DNA of 64,000 nt from Chthonomonadales bacterium (GCA_020849275.1 JADLGO010000001.1:1-64000); one strand, 5' to 3'; shown: positions 51,795 to 62,300, numbered from the stretch's first letter. A program made the numbers and translations. The notes: generated by a model from the sequence alone, not told the origin.

Positions 51795-51822
51795 GAGACG
51801 CGCGGCGCGCCCGCCGATTACA
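51795..51822 (-). promoter_or_regulatory. Weak candidate ECF promoter of the second sigma operon
   Basis: On the minus strand TGTAAT is followed after 16 bases by CGTCTC. TGTAA and CGTC are -35 and -10 cores of several ECF groups. This is only a pattern match. Confidence 0.25.
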
Positions 51823-52061
51823 GGGAAAGCGGCTGGCGCACGCGCGCGGGCAGTTTGGTCACGGCGGCAGCCTGCATCGGGCCACCTCGGTCCGCGGCGA
51901 ACCCTCCGCGTGGCACGCGAGCGTCGACCGCCGGCGTACTTGTGAGCGTAGCGGCCGGGCCCCTTCGGGAGGCCGCAGACGGGGCGAGCCCACGGCGCGC
52001 GTCGGCCGCCCATGACCGGGGCCGCGCCGGGCGGCCGCGCCCGCTCACGGAGACATCAGCC

Positions 52062-54002
52062 ATGTCCTCTGCAGTCATCCCGCGCCGTTTGATGGTTCTG
52101 CTCGCCACCCTCACGCTCCTGGGGGCCACGGCGCCGGCGCGCGCCACGCCGGCGCTTGAGCGATTCGGCTTCCGCTGGGACGCGGCCTGGACGTGGGAGC
52201 AGCTAGAGGCGCGCGCGGCGCGTGAGGGCGATGGGCCCGCCGCGGGCGTGCGGGAGTTGCGGGGTCAGGTGCCGCTGGCGATGGCGCGCGTCCTGTTCCG
52301 GCACCTGGCCCGTCTGCCCAACATGCTCGACGCGCGCCGCGTTGGCCAGCGCGCGGCCATCGATCGCGGCTCGCAGCGGACGCGCGGCGCCGAGCAGGCG
52401 CTCTCCGAGGCGACGCGCACCCTGGCCCCACGCAACGATCTGGCCGGCATGTTGGAGTGCGCCCGTGCACTCGCGGCGGCCCGCGCCCGGCTGGCCGACC
52501 CCTTCCTGCCCGAGCTGCGCGGGCGGCCCTACCGGCCCGAGCCGGCCGCGCCGGGGCCGGTGGCGCGCCTGCGCATCCGCTTCGACTACCGCGTGGCCGA
52601 GACGCTGCTGGATGCACTCGAGAGCGGCGCGACCACCGACGCGGAGTGGAAACGCCTGGCCCATGACCCGGTCTTTCGGCCGATCCTGCGCAACCGCGCG
52701 CTTATCGGCGTGCGTTCCGAGGAGCTCGTGGGCTACTGGCAGCGCGCGCAGGACCCGGACCCGGTCAACCGCCTCTACGAGTGGGCCTATCCGGGCAGCT
52801 ACTTCGACTTCGGCGGCGTCGCCGTACGCGCCGGCGCCTACCGCTCCCTGCTGAGCGAGATGCGCGCGGCCGCCCCCAACATCGCCGCCCGCGCCGCCGA
52901 GCGCCTGGCCCCCTACCTGCCCTCCGACCTGCGGATGGAGGCCAGCGTCAACGTGCTCTTCGCCGGCGCCGTCGACGGCTGGGCGTCGCTGGATGAGCTC
53001 GGGATCGACCTGGAGCACTTCGGCGATGACTGGGACTACCTGGTGCGCGTCGTCGCGCACGAGTGTTACCATCGCGGCCAGACCCTCTCGCTGCTGCCGC
53101 TCACCGCTCAGTCTGTTCCGCCGGAGTGGCGGATCCTGCATGACGGGCCGATGGCCACCGTGTGGCGCGAGGGCTGCGCGGCCTACGTTGGTTACGCACG
53201 GCCGCAGCCGCCCACGCCCGCCGAGATCGCCGCGGGCTTCGCGCTCTTCGATCGCGCCTTTCGCCAGCGCGGCGACCGGGAGGGGCTGCGCCGCCTGCTG
53301 GCGGAGGGGATCGCGATGTCCGGCCCGTACTACCGGATGGGCTGGCACATGGCCCGGCTCATCGAGAAACACGACGGGGCGCGGGCGCTCGGCGAGTGCG
53401 CGGTGCTTGGGCCGGCGCACTTCTTTGCACGCTACCTGGAGGCCGCCGAGGCCGCTGGCGTGCCCCCAGCGCAGCGGTTTCGGCCCGAGGTGGAGACGGC
53501 GCTGCGCGCGCTCGCGGACCCTCTGGACGCGCCGACGCTGCTGGAGGCCGGGCGGATCCTGCGCGCCGTCGACCCGGGCGCGCGGCGCCGGCGGGCCGCC
53601 GCGTTCCTGGCGGCCGCGAAGGGAAACCCGCGGGCCGGGCTCGGGCTCGTGCAGGCCGGCGAGGCGCTGGCGCGCGCCGGGGGCGGCGCGGCGAGCGCGC
53701 TGCCGCTCCTGGAGACCGGCCTTCGCCACCTCGGGCCGCGCGCGGGCAACCTGGTGCGCCGCGAGGGGTATCTGCTGCTGGAGAACGGCGCCATCAAGCC
53801 GGCGCTCGCTCTCTTTCGGCTCGGGGCCCGGCTCGGGCCGGGTGACCCTGACCGGCAGTTCTTGCTGGGCGAGGGCTATCGGCTGGCGGGGAGTGGTGAG
53901 CGAGCGCGCGCCGCCTATCGCCGAGCGCTGGAGCTGAGCCCTGGCTTCGCGCCGGCCGCGCGGGCCCTCGCGCTGCTGGACGCTCGGGCCGCCCCTCCGT
54001 AG
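52062..54002 (+). CDS. Secreted HExxH zinc-peptidase-like protein with TPR tail
   Basis: The 646-residue protein has a signal sequence (PRRLMVLLATLTLLGATAPARA). Its middle domain has VAHECYHRGQTLSL, a His-Glu-x-x-His motif (His333, Glu334, His337), and later EGCAAYVGY, where Glu may be the third zinc ligand. This resembles DUF5700-type putative peptidases. The last 150 residues contain tetratricopeptide-like repeats (PALALFRLGARLGPGDPDRQ and RARAAYRRALELSPGFAPAA). GGAGACATCAGCC precedes the ATG. It would act outside the cytoplasmic membrane. It is divergent from the second ECF operon, so it may belong to that regulon. Confidence 0.7.
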   Translation: MSSAVIPRRLMVLLATLTLLGATAPARATPALERFGFRWDAAWTWEQLEARAAREGDGPAAGVRELRGQVPLAMARVLFRHLARLPNMLDARRVGQRAAIDRGSQRTRGAEQALSEATRTLAPRNDLAGMLECARALAAARARLADPFLPELRGRPYRPEPAAPGPVARLRIRFDYRVAETLLDALESGATTDAEWKRLAHDPVFRPILRNRALIGVRSEELVGYWQRAQDPDPVNRLYEWAYPGSYFDFGGVAVRAGAYRSLLSEMRAAAPNIAARAAERLAPYLPSDLRMEASVNVLFAGAVDGWASLDELGIDLEHFGDDWDYLVRVVAHECYHRGQTLSLLPLTAQSVPPEWRILHDGPMATVWREGCAAYVGYARPQPPTPAEIAAGFALFDRAFRQRGDREGLRRLLAEGIAMSGPYYRMGWHMARLIEKHDGARALGECAVLGPAHFFARYLEAAEAAGVPPAQRFRPEVETALRALADPLDAPTLLEAGRILRAVDPGARRRRAAAFLAAAKGNPRAGLGLVQAGEALARAGGGAASALPLLETGLRHLGPRAGNLVRREGYLLLENGAIKPALALFRLGARLGPGDPDRQFLLGEGYRLAGSGERARAAYRRALELSPGFAPAARALALLDARAAPP

Positions 54003-54116
54003 GCCGCTCGCCCTGGCGCCGCGCGGACCCTCCGACCATGCGCCGCCTCGCCCGCCGAGGCCGGTCCCGGATGCGAGCAAGTCGCCGGCGGCTCGGTCTC
54101 GTCGGCGGCGTGCCGA

Positions 54117-54671
54117 TCACTTTCGACCCCCGTCTGGGGACCCGAGCGCGCGCCCGGCGGGCCCGCGTGGGCCCGGGTTGCGCCGCGCGCCGAACACGAG
54201 GCGCGCCTGCGTCTGCATCGTCGCCCCCTTGCGGGCCGCCTCCCGGAGGCGCCAGGAGCTCAGCATGTGGCGCATCATGTGCAGGTGCGCCGCGATGGGC
54301 ATGCGCCAAAGCGATCCGCGCGGCTGCATGTCGAGCCGCTCCATCATGCCGATCACCTCCGGGCTGCGGCTCATCGTGAACACGTGGCGGCCGCGCTCCC
54401 AGGCCTGGCGCCACGCCTCCCGATAGAGAGCGCCGCCGATGCCGCGCCCGCGGTGCGCCGGCAGCACGTAGAGCATGGCGATGTCGGTCCAGCCGAGCGG
54501 CAGGTCCTTGCTCACGCAGGCGCCGGCGAGGCCGCCGTCGCGATCCGCGATGAGCACGTCCCGGAGACGGAGAAGCTCGCCCACGGTGTAGCCCAGGATG
54601 TTGGGCGTTGTCTGCACCTCCAGTTGCAGTAGCTCCGCCTCCTCGTGAGTGAGTGGCCGCCGGGTCAGCAT
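54117..54671 (-). CDS. GNAT-family N-acetyltransferase
   Basis: The 184-residue protein has the GNAT acetyl-CoA-binding loop HRGRGIGGALYREAW (Q/RxxGxG/A), with MLYVLPA before it and VFTMSRSPEVIGMMERLDMQ after it. The C-terminal 45 residues are a basic extension. The substrate is unknown. The start has an AGGAT site of moderate strength. It is divergent from the AI-2E family gene, whose promoter begins 58 bases away. Confidence 0.85.
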   Translation of the reverse strand: MLTRRPLTHEEAELLQLEVQTTPNILGYTVGELLRLRDVLIADRDGGLAGACVSKDLPLGWTDIAMLYVLPAHRGRGIGGALYREAWRQAWERGRHVFTMSRSPEVIGMMERLDMQPRGSLWRMPIAAHLHMMRHMLSSWRLREAARKGATMQTQARLVFGARRNPGPRGPAGRALGSPDGGRK

Positions 54672-54728
54672 GGCGATCCTGATGCGCCCGGGCGCCGGAT
54701 GCTCAGGGAAGCGGGGAGTCGGTAACGG

Positions 54729-54757
54729 TTGACGGCCGGCTCGTCTGCCCCTATACT
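54729..54757 (+). promoter_or_regulatory. Near-consensus promoter for the AI-2E family gene
   Basis: TTGACG, 17 bases, TATACT. The predicted start near 54764 rules out the in-frame ATG at 54762 as a translation start and supports 54795. Confidence 0.7.
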
Positions 54758-54794
54758 GCCGATGCAGGCCGAGCCATACGTGGACGGAGCAGCC

Positions 54795-55883
54795 ATGCCA
54801 GAGCCGCCGACACAGGTGCGTGTAACCAACTTCCGGGCCCTCGGGCTCTGGGCTCTCGTCATCTACCTCGCCTACAGCTTCCTCGATGCCGTCGCCCTGA
54901 GCGTTCTGCTCTTCGCCGTGGCGTTCTTCCTGGCCATCGTGCTGGACCCGCCGGTGCGCTGGTTGGACAAGCGCGGACTGTCCCGCGGGCCCTCGGTCGC
55001 CATCATCCTGCTGCTGGCCCTGACGTTCATCGGGCTAACCATCTACCTGGTCATCCCGCCGGTGTCGCGGGAGCTGAACGAGTTCATGCGGGACGCCCCC
55101 GACCTCGCCGCCCGCGTTCAGGGCCGCATGGAAGCATGGACGGCGCGCTATCCGTTCCTGCGTGACCAGATCCAGGCGTCCAACTTCCGCGAGCGTGCCG
55201 CCGCGCTCCTCTCGTCGGTCGTTTCCGGCATCGGCCGGTTCTCGCTGAGCTTCCTGGGGGGCCTGTTCGGCTTCTTCCTGGTACTCGTCATCACCATCTA
55301 TGCGGTGGCGGACCCGTCGCCACTGCTGAAGGGGGTGCTCCGCGCTTTCCCACGCCCGCACCGCACGCGGGCTCTGCGCATCTTCGCCGGCATCTCCCGG
55401 CAGTTCCAGGTCTGGGTTGGCGCCACCTTCTGGCTGATGCTGGCCGTCGGCGTCGTGAGCGGCTTCGGGCTCTGGATCGTCGGCGTGCAGTCGCCGCTCG
55501 TCTTCGGCATCCTGGCCGGCCTCATGGAGGCCGTGCCCACTATCGGCCCCGTGTTGTCGGCCATACCGCCGGCGTTCGTGGCGCTGGCGGATGACCCGAT
55601 GAAAGCCGTGTGGGTGCTCGTTGTCTTCTTCGTGGTGCAGCAGCTTGAGAACAACCTGCTCGTCCCGCGCATCATGGCCTCCGCCATGAACCTGCACCCG
55701 GTCTCAGTGCTCTTCTTCGTTGTCGCCATGGGCGCCATCCTGGGTCCGCTCGGAATCCTGCTGGCGACGCCCACATGCGCCGCGGTGAAAGTGGTCTACA
55801 AGGAGCTCTACCTGCGGCCCCAGAGGCAGGCGCGGCGGAGGGGGCGCCGTGCCGTCGCCGCCCGCCCCCCCGCCGCGGACTGA
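54795..55883 (+). CDS. AI-2E family transporter (TqsA/PerM-like) membrane protein
   Basis: The 362-residue protein has about eight membrane helices in the AI-2E family arrangement. FFLAIVLDPPVRWLDKRGLSR opens the first cytoplasmic loop, the extracellular region follows (VSRELNEFMRDAPDLAAR), and GLMEAVPTIGPVLSAIPP is the hallmark PxxGP segment, with QQLENNLLVPRIM in the last part. Family members include TqsA and the sodium/proton antiporter-like halophile proteins; substrates vary. The ATG at 54795 has GGAGCAGCC upstream. The tail is Arg-rich. The next gene begins 11 bases after the stop. Confidence 0.92.
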   Translation: MPEPPTQVRVTNFRALGLWALVIYLAYSFLDAVALSVLLFAVAFFLAIVLDPPVRWLDKRGLSRGPSVAIILLLALTFIGLTIYLVIPPVSRELNEFMRDAPDLAARVQGRMEAWTARYPFLRDQIQASNFRERAAALLSSVVSGIGRFSLSFLGGLFGFFLVLVITIYAVADPSPLLKGVLRAFPRPHRTRALRIFAGISRQFQVWVGATFWLMLAVGVVSGFGLWIVGVQSPLVFGILAGLMEAVPTIGPVLSAIPPAFVALADDPMKAVWVLVVFFVVQQLENNLLVPRIMASAMNLHPVSVLFFVVAMGAILGPLGILLATPTCAAVKVVYKELYLRPQRQARRRGRRAVAARPPAAD

Positions 55884-55894
55884 AGGGGGAACCA

Positions 55895-57910
55895 GTGCGA
55901 CGGCTTGTCGCGGTCCCCGCGGCCGCGCTCCTGCTGGCCTTTGTGGCGTCGCTCCCGCCGCCGGCGGCCGGCGCGCCCCAAGGAGACCCGACGATGCGAC
56001 GAGCGGAGCCGCCCCCGGCGCTCGCCGCCTGGCTGCGCCGCTTCCGGCGTCCGGCGCGTGCCTACACGCTCATCCCGTTCTGGTTCTGGAACGACGAGCT
56101 GGACGAGGCGGAGATCCGGCGCCAGATCGATGACTTCGAGGCGCACGGCGTCCACGGCTTCGTCGTCCACGCGCGCATCGGCCTGCCGGAGAGCATTCCG
56201 TTCATGTCGGAGCGGTTCCTGCACTTCGCGCGCATCGCGGTGGAGCACGCCGCCCGGCGCGGCATGGTGGTGCACCTCTACGACGAGGGGATGTATCCCT
56301 CCGGCTCTGCCTGCGGGCAGGTGGTGGCCGCAAACCCGGCGCACGCCGCGCGGTGCCTGATCCGCCGCGCGGTGCCCGATGGCGTCGAGCCGGCCCTGGA
56401 GCCCGGCGAGAACCTGGTGAGCGTCGCCCGGCTGCCCGACGGCCGCCGCATCGCCGTTCTGGACGCGCCCTCCCACGGCAAGATCCGCGGCGTTCACTTC
56501 GGGCAGGACGACGGCGAGCCTGGCCAGCCGCTAGCCGCCGACCTTCTGAACCCCGAGGCGACGGCCAGCTTCATCCGCCTGGTGCACGAGCGCTACTACG
56601 CCGCCCTGCGCCCACACTTCGGCCGCACGGTGCGCGCCATCTTCACCGACGAGCCCGACATGCTCGGTCGCGGCCACCGCCCCGATGCGCGACCGTGGAC
56701 CACCGGCCTGGAGACCTGGTTGAGCCGCCGCCTGGGGGTTGAGGTGGTGCCGCGCCTACCGGAGCTATCGCTGGACCTGCGCCCGGACTCGGCGGCGTTC
56801 CGCGCCGAGGTGGCGCGCGCCGTGCAGGAGCGCCTGGGCGAGACCTTCTACGCCCCGCTCTCTCGCTGGTGCGCCGCCCACGGCGTCGCCCTCACCGGCC
56901 ATCCCTCCGGCCCGGGCGACATCGGCGCCCTGCGCTACTTCCAGATCCCGGGCCAGGACATCGTCTGGCGCTACGTGGAGCCGGGCAAGCCCTCCGCGCT
57001 CGAGGGGCCGCAGAGCACCACGGCCAAGTGCGGCGCATCGGCGGCCCTGCACCTGGGGCGCCCGCGCAACGGCGACGAGGCGTTCGGCGCCTACGGATGG
57101 TCGTTCACCTACGAGGAGATGCGCTGGCTTACCGACTGGTTGATCGTCCGGGGCGTGGACCTCATCTGGCCCCACGCGTTCTACTACTCGGTTCGCGGCC
57201 CCCGGCGCGACGAGCGCCCGCCCGACGTCGGGCCGAACAACACCTGGTGGGGCCGCTACCGCGACTACGCCGACTACGCGCGCCGGCTCTGTGCGCTCGT
57301 GGCCACCGGCCGGCCCCGCGCGCCCATCGCCATCCTGGGCCGGCCAGACGACCTGCCCTGGCGGGCGGCGCGCGCGTGCTTCGAGGGGCAGCGTGACTTC
57401 CACTACCTGGAAACCGGCCATCTGCGCGACGGGTCCGCGCGCGTCGGCCGCGGCGGCATCGCGATCCGGGGGGTTCGCTACGCGGCGCTCATCGTGGAGG
57501 AGCCCGGTCGGCTGGACGATGGCACGCTGCGCGCGCTGGAGCCGCTGGTGCTCGCGGGGCGCGTCGTGGCCTACGGCGGCGCGGCGCCGCCCGGCTGGGC
57601 CGCCGCGAGCACGCCCGAGGCGCTGCGAGGCTGGCTGCGCGCGCGTGTGCCGCCCGATATTGTCCTCGATCCGCCGGACCCGGGCCTGCGATACCGGCAC
57701 ATGCGCCAGGCCGGGCTGGAGGTGTTTCTCCTGTTCAACGAGGGTGAGAGCCCTCTCGCCGGCCGCGTGCGGCTCCCGGGCACGCCCGGCGCGCGCTGGC
57801 TCGTCGACACACGCACCTGCGAGGCCCGCCGCGCGGCGCCTGGAGGCGAGGTGCCGCTGTCGCTCGCGCCGCACGCCACGCTCCTGATCGTCTGCTGCCC
57901 GGGCGCCTGA
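55895..57910 (+). CDS. Secreted GH106-like (alpha-L-rhamnosidase-type) glycosidase
   Basis: The 671-residue protein starts at GTG behind AGGGGGAACCA and has a signal sequence (AVPAAALLLAFVASLPPPAAG). It shows the GH106-type features IPFWFWNDELDEAEIRRQID, VHLYDEGMYPSGSACG, IFTDEPDMLG, and DLIWPHAFYYSVRGPRRDERP, which occur in the barrel of that family. GH106 removes alpha-L-rhamnose, but short members such as this (family proteins often exceed 900 residues) have not been tested. It directly follows the AI-2E family gene (11 bases), probably on the same message. Confidence 0.75.
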   Translation: MRRLVAVPAAALLLAFVASLPPPAAGAPQGDPTMRRAEPPPALAAWLRRFRRPARAYTLIPFWFWNDELDEAEIRRQIDDFEAHGVHGFVVHARIGLPESIPFMSERFLHFARIAVEHAARRGMVVHLYDEGMYPSGSACGQVVAANPAHAARCLIRRAVPDGVEPALEPGENLVSVARLPDGRRIAVLDAPSHGKIRGVHFGQDDGEPGQPLAADLLNPEATASFIRLVHERYYAALRPHFGRTVRAIFTDEPDMLGRGHRPDARPWTTGLETWLSRRLGVEVVPRLPELSLDLRPDSAAFRAEVARAVQERLGETFYAPLSRWCAAHGVALTGHPSGPGDIGALRYFQIPGQDIVWRYVEPGKPSALEGPQSTTAKCGASAALHLGRPRNGDEAFGAYGWSFTYEEMRWLTDWLIVRGVDLIWPHAFYYSVRGPRRDERPPDVGPNNTWWGRYRDYADYARRLCALVATGRPRAPIAILGRPDDLPWRAARACFEGQRDFHYLETGHLRDGSARVGRGGIAIRGVRYAALIVEEPGRLDDGTLRALEPLVLAGRVVAYGGAAPPGWAAASTPEALRGWLRARVPPDIVLDPPDPGLRYRHMRQAGLEVFLLFNEGESPLAGRVRLPGTPGARWLVDTRTCEARRAAPGGEVPLSLAPHATLLIVCCPGA

Positions 57911-57933
57911 GCGCCCGGCGCCGGTATGCCGCG

Positions 57934-59070
57934 ATGATCGCACCTACCTCCCGCCAACCGTCTCGGCGCGCTTGTCGCGGCGTCTCGCGCGCCCGGCGGC
58001 GCGCGCTGGCCCGCGCCGCCATGGCCGCGGCGCTGCTCGCCGCGGCGCTGCTGGCGCACGCGGCCCTTCGGGCGATCGGCTCTCGCACGGGCCCCATCGA
58101 GACCGCCCTGGGCCTGCTGGCGGCCCTGATGCCGGCGCCCATCTACGTGCTGGCGGTGCTCTGGCTGGACCGGCTGGAGCCGGAGCCGCCCGCGATGCTG
58201 CTCTGGTGCCTGGGGTGGGGCGCCACGGCCGCCTACGGGATGGCGCTCTGGATGGAGTCCGGAATGGACGCGCTGACCGCCGGCGCGCCGGCCTCCTGGT
58301 GGGGAGCGCTTCCCGGCCCCGTCAGCTGGGGCCCGCTGATCGAGGAGACGATGAAGCTGGCGGGATTGCTGCCTCTCGTGCTGTGGTGGCGGCGCGAGAT
58401 CGACAGCCGCCTGGACGGCGCGGTCTACGGGGCCATGTGCGGGGTGGGCTTCGGCGTGGCGGAGAACGTGCTCTACTTTGCGCTCACGCTGCACGACCCG
58501 GCACGCGAGGGCGCGGCGGCCACCTTCCTGGCGCGCGGCGCGTTCGCTCCGCTCACCCACGGCTTCTTCAGTGCCGTCGCGGGGACGGGACTCTGGATGG
58601 CCTGTCGCGCGCGCCGCCCGCTGTTCCGACGGCTGGCCGCGCCGGCCGGCCTGGCCGCCGCCGTGATGCTGCACGCAGCCTGGAACCTGGCCGCCATCTC
58701 GGAGCGGTGGGCCGCGCGCGCCCTCGTGCTCTTCGTGGTGGTCTATCCCAGTGTCCGCTACGCCGTGCTCGCGGCGATGTCCTCGCTGCGCGAGGAGGCG
58801 GCTTTCCTGCGCGAGCGTCTCCGCCCGGAGCTGGAGAGCGGCCTGCTGACGGCCGACGAGTACGCGGCGCTCACCTCGCTCCGCGGGCGCGCGCGGGCCT
58901 CGCTGGCCGCGCTGCGGCGAGGCATCGACGCCTGGCGGGTGCGCGAGGAGTGCCATCGCGCGGCCAGCGACCTGGCCTACCTGCGGCGCTCCCCGGAGGC
59001 CGCGAGCGCCGCCGCGGAGGACGCCTGCCGCGACCGGCTGGCCGCCGTGTGCCGGCGCCTGCGCGGCTGA
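57934..59070 (+). CDS. PrsW-family intramembrane metalloprotease
   Basis: The 378-residue protein has about eight membrane helices and all PrsW motifs: EETMK (Glu137, Glu138, Lys141 of EExxK), FGVAENVLYF (Glu177, Asn178), THGFFSA (His209) and MLHAAWN. In Bacillus subtilis PrsW begins the cleavage of an anti-sigma factor (RsiW). The two anti-sigma proteins in this window, both with one membrane helix, are possible targets, though they are 7-13 kb away. A C-terminal helical domain (about 285-378) is added beyond the core. There is no good ribosome site before the ATG. Confidence 0.87.
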   Translation: MIAPTSRQPSRRACRGVSRARRRALARAAMAAALLAAALLAHAALRAIGSRTGPIETALGLLAALMPAPIYVLAVLWLDRLEPEPPAMLLWCLGWGATAAYGMALWMESGMDALTAGAPASWWGALPGPVSWGPLIEETMKLAGLLPLVLWWRREIDSRLDGAVYGAMCGVGFGVAENVLYFALTLHDPAREGAAATFLARGAFAPLTHGFFSAVAGTGLWMACRARRPLFRRLAAPAGLAAAVMLHAAWNLAAISERWAARALVLFVVVYPSVRYAVLAAMSSLREEAAFLRERLRPELESGLLTADEYAALTSLRGRARASLAALRRGIDAWRVREECHRAASDLAYLRRSPEAASAAAEDACRDRLAAVCRRLRG

Positions 59071-59383
59071 CGAGGCTCACCGTGCGGCCGGCGCCGTCGG
59101 GTCCCCTCAGCCTTCACGCTGGAGGCGGCGATACGCTGGCGCAGCTCGGCGGCGGGCAGCGGCTCGAGCTGCTCCGCCTGCGCTCTGGGGTCGTTACCCC
59201 ACGCGCAAGCTGGGAAGGGATTCGGGAACGTGAAGAGCCGCGCCCGGTGGGCAAGGTGCGCGCCGATGGCCGTCTGCTCCGTCAGGGAGGCGCCCTGCCG
59301 GATGATCGCCAGCGCGCGCGGCGGCGCCGCCGCCCGCGGGGCGGGAGCAGCGGCGCGTGAGGCCTCGGTGCCGCCTACGCCGT
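59071..59383. other. Gene-free stretch with a degraded membrane-protein fragment
   Basis: No intact gene lies here. The minus strand holds the DUF2079-like fragment at 59190-59315. Nothing else is recognisable. Confidence 0.45.
59190..59315 (-). pseudogene. DUF2079-like membrane protein remnant
   Basis: Read on the minus strand, about 42 residues (ALAIIRQGASLTEQTAIGAH, then LAHRARLFTFPNPFPACAWG) match by eye the conserved periplasmic block of DUF2079 glycosyltransferase-like membrane proteins. There, a xxIPxxASV segment is followed by PHLxxRxxxYxFPNPF. No start codon, helices or remaining gene are present on either side. It lies directly downstream of the glycosidase gene ending at 59384. 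Confidence 0.4.
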
Positions 59384-62300
59384 TCACCGGCCGGCGGCCA
59401 GGCGCGGCTCGGCCCACACGCACCAGTCGAACGTGTAGTCGCCGAGCGAGTCCGTCACGAGGGTCAGCATCACGCGCCGGCCGGCCCACGGCCGCAGGTC
59501 CACCTCCACCGGCTTCCAGCCTTCGCCCGGTTTGGCGGCCTCGCGCAGCACGCGCCGGCCGTTCACCTCCACCTCGAACGCGGCGCCGGTGGACTTGGAG
59601 CCGTCGCGCAGCCCCACCGCCGTCACGAGCCTCATCGGGTCCGCCGGCAGCGCCAGCCAGTAGTCAACGAGCGTCCGGCCGGCCGTGGGTGGGTGCTCGC
59701 CCAGTGCCCGTTGGGGCTCGCCCCCGCAGGCGGCCTCGGCGACCGCCACGGGGAACACGGCGCCGGGCGTCTCCATCCCCGATGCCGTGAGCGACCGCAC
59801 GGCGAAGGGCAGGGCGAGCAGGTCGCTTCCGTCGCGGACGGGCAGCGGGTCGCCCGACGGCGCCAGCAGCACGTTTGGCAGCGGCAGGCGCACCTCCATG
59901 CCGCCGGGAACGGCGCGCGCCCGCGGCTCGCCCTCGGCCGCCAACAGCACGCGCACGGCGCGGCCGGCAATCAACACGCTTCGCTCCGCGCCGGGCCCGG
60001 CTGCGCGGCCCACGACGCGCGGCTGCTCGAAGCGGCCCCAGTCGAAGGCGGGGGAGCCCGCTGGCCCGGGATCGGCCTCCAGGCGCAGCGTGATCTCCCG
60101 TCGGCGGAAGCGCGAGAGGTCGAGGCGGAGCGCGAGGGGCGCGGTCTGGTCGTTGTGCGTTTCGGCCGAGATCCGCACGGCGCCGGCGCGCGCGATCACG
60201 CGGAAGGTGACGCCGTCCGAGCGGCCCTGCGCGCCCGGCCGAAGGTGGACGCCGCTCTCGAACCAGGCCAGCGGCGTGTCCGGCACGCGGAGGCGGTACT
60301 CCACGAACGTGAGGGCGTGTGGTCCAGCCTTCTGGACCGGCGGCAGGCCGCGCCAGGGCGGGTGCACGAAGAGGCCTGGGCCGTCGACCTGCGCCGTGGC
60401 GCCGGTCGCCTCGTCGGCGAACTCGCCCTCCGGGAAGCGGTGGGCCGGCCGGCCGGGGATGCTGGCCCCGCCGGAGGCGCTCCCGCGGAAGTCCCAGAGC
60501 CGGATGGTGTTCGGCGCGTCGCCGCTCGGCGTCAACTCCAGCGCGAAGCGCAGCAGGTCGGGGTGCACGCCCGCGCGCGTCACGGTGAAGCCGTCCGGGA
60601 GGGCGGCGAGGTGCGGGGCAGTCAGATCGCGCGGCTCAGGGCTCCAGAGGTACGACTGGCCAGGATCCAGGCCCAGCAGGCGCTCTGCGTCGTAGGCGGG
60701 CCATCCCGGCAGGGAGTCGGGAAGCCGCGCCTGCGATACGCCGTAGAGGCGTCGCCACACCACGCGCTCGGGGCCGCGCGTCGAGCGCCCCCGGCCGGCG
60801 GGCAACTCCACGAGCTCGGCGCCCTGGCCCCCGCGCACCACCGCGCGGCCCCCGCCGGCCAGCCGGTAGCGGAAGAGGTCGCTCGCGGCCCAGCCTGGCG
60901 AGAAGTCGGGCTCGGGCCGCCGACGCTGCCAGAAGCGTATTGTGCTCAGCACCGTGGCGGCGAGCGGCTGCGGGGCGCGAAGCTGCTCCACGCTCGGCCA
61001 GCAGAAGGTGGGCAGGACCCCGAAGTGGTCGTAGGCGCGCAGCCAGGCCATCGTCAGGTCCGGCGACGTGCCGGGGTTGGGCATGCCGAGGTAACCGTAC
61101 ATGGCGGTCCGCGGGAGCAGGACGGCTGAGCTCACCGGGTGGGCCATGTCGAGCAGGCGGTCGGTCCAGGTGCCCTCGGTGTGATCGACTCCCCAGGCGT
61201 GACGCTGCGCGAAGGTCTCGTCGCGGCAGGTCACCTCGTTCAGCCCCTCGCCGCTCAGCGCCACCTCGGGCAGCGCGCGCCGAAGATCCCGGTGCAGCAG
61301 GCGGTTGCCCTGGATGCAGGTCCTGCCATCCACGCGCCCGTTGGCGTCGTTGAAGATGCAGAGCGTCTGATCCAGGTGGAGCGCGTCCACGCGGTAGCGG
61401 GCGTACAGCTCCCTCATTCGCGACACGAAGAGCCGACGCCAACGGTCGGAGGCGGGGTTGATGTAGGCGAATCGGATCGGCGGGTCCGCGCGAGGCCAGT
61501 CCCACCAGAGCAGCTCCCGGGTGAAGGGGTCGCGCATCTGGTAGCGGCGCAGCTCCGCGTAGAGCGGGTTCTTGGGGTCGCAGCCGAAGTAGTTGACGTG
61601 GGGCATCACGCGGAATCCCAGCCGGTGCGCGGCGGCCACGAACGGGCCGAAGGCGGGCAGGGCAGTGTAGTCGGGGTAGTTGCGATCGTAGCCATCGCGG
61701 CGCCAGTCCGGGATGTAGAGGAGGGTCTGCCGCGGATCGACGCGCCGCGCGAGCTCGGCCAGCACCGATTGGTCCATGGCCATCGTGACCACGCCGCGAA
61801 TGCCGGCGGCCCAGGCGGGCCCATGCGTCCTCCGCGGCGTCAGATCCAGGCGCTTTCCCACGCGCCGCCGGTAGAGTGCCGCGCCCACCTGCCACGGCCC
61901 GCGGTAGGCCGTCATGCGCCAGCGGCCGCCGCGCACGCCGCTCAGCGGCTCGAAGGGAGCCACGTTGCGGCTCTCCAGCCGCAACCGGAGCGCCCCCGCC
62001 GTGTGCTGGACGGTGAGCTCCTTGAAGCCCGGCGCGGGCTCGTCGTCCATCACCAGCACGCCGCCGCGCTCCCCCTGGATCAGCACGAATCCGGCCTCCC
62101 AGCCCAGCGGGTAGTCGAAGGCGCGAGACCCGCGCGGCGCGTCGGCGCCAAAGCGCTGGCCGCTGTTGCCTGGCACGAGCACCGTCAGGCGGTCGGGCAC
62201 GTTGGCGATGGCCCAGGCGACGCCGGCCACCGAGCGGCTGGAGGCGCGGCCCTGCTGGCGGACCACCAGGTCGGCCCCGTCCGGCGCCGCGTCGGTGCTC

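Noticed and set aside
59357-61129. Plus-strand open frames of 590 and, further on, 526 codons (61139-62719)
   Set aside because: They are antisense to the secreted glycosidase gene and have no recognisable domain.
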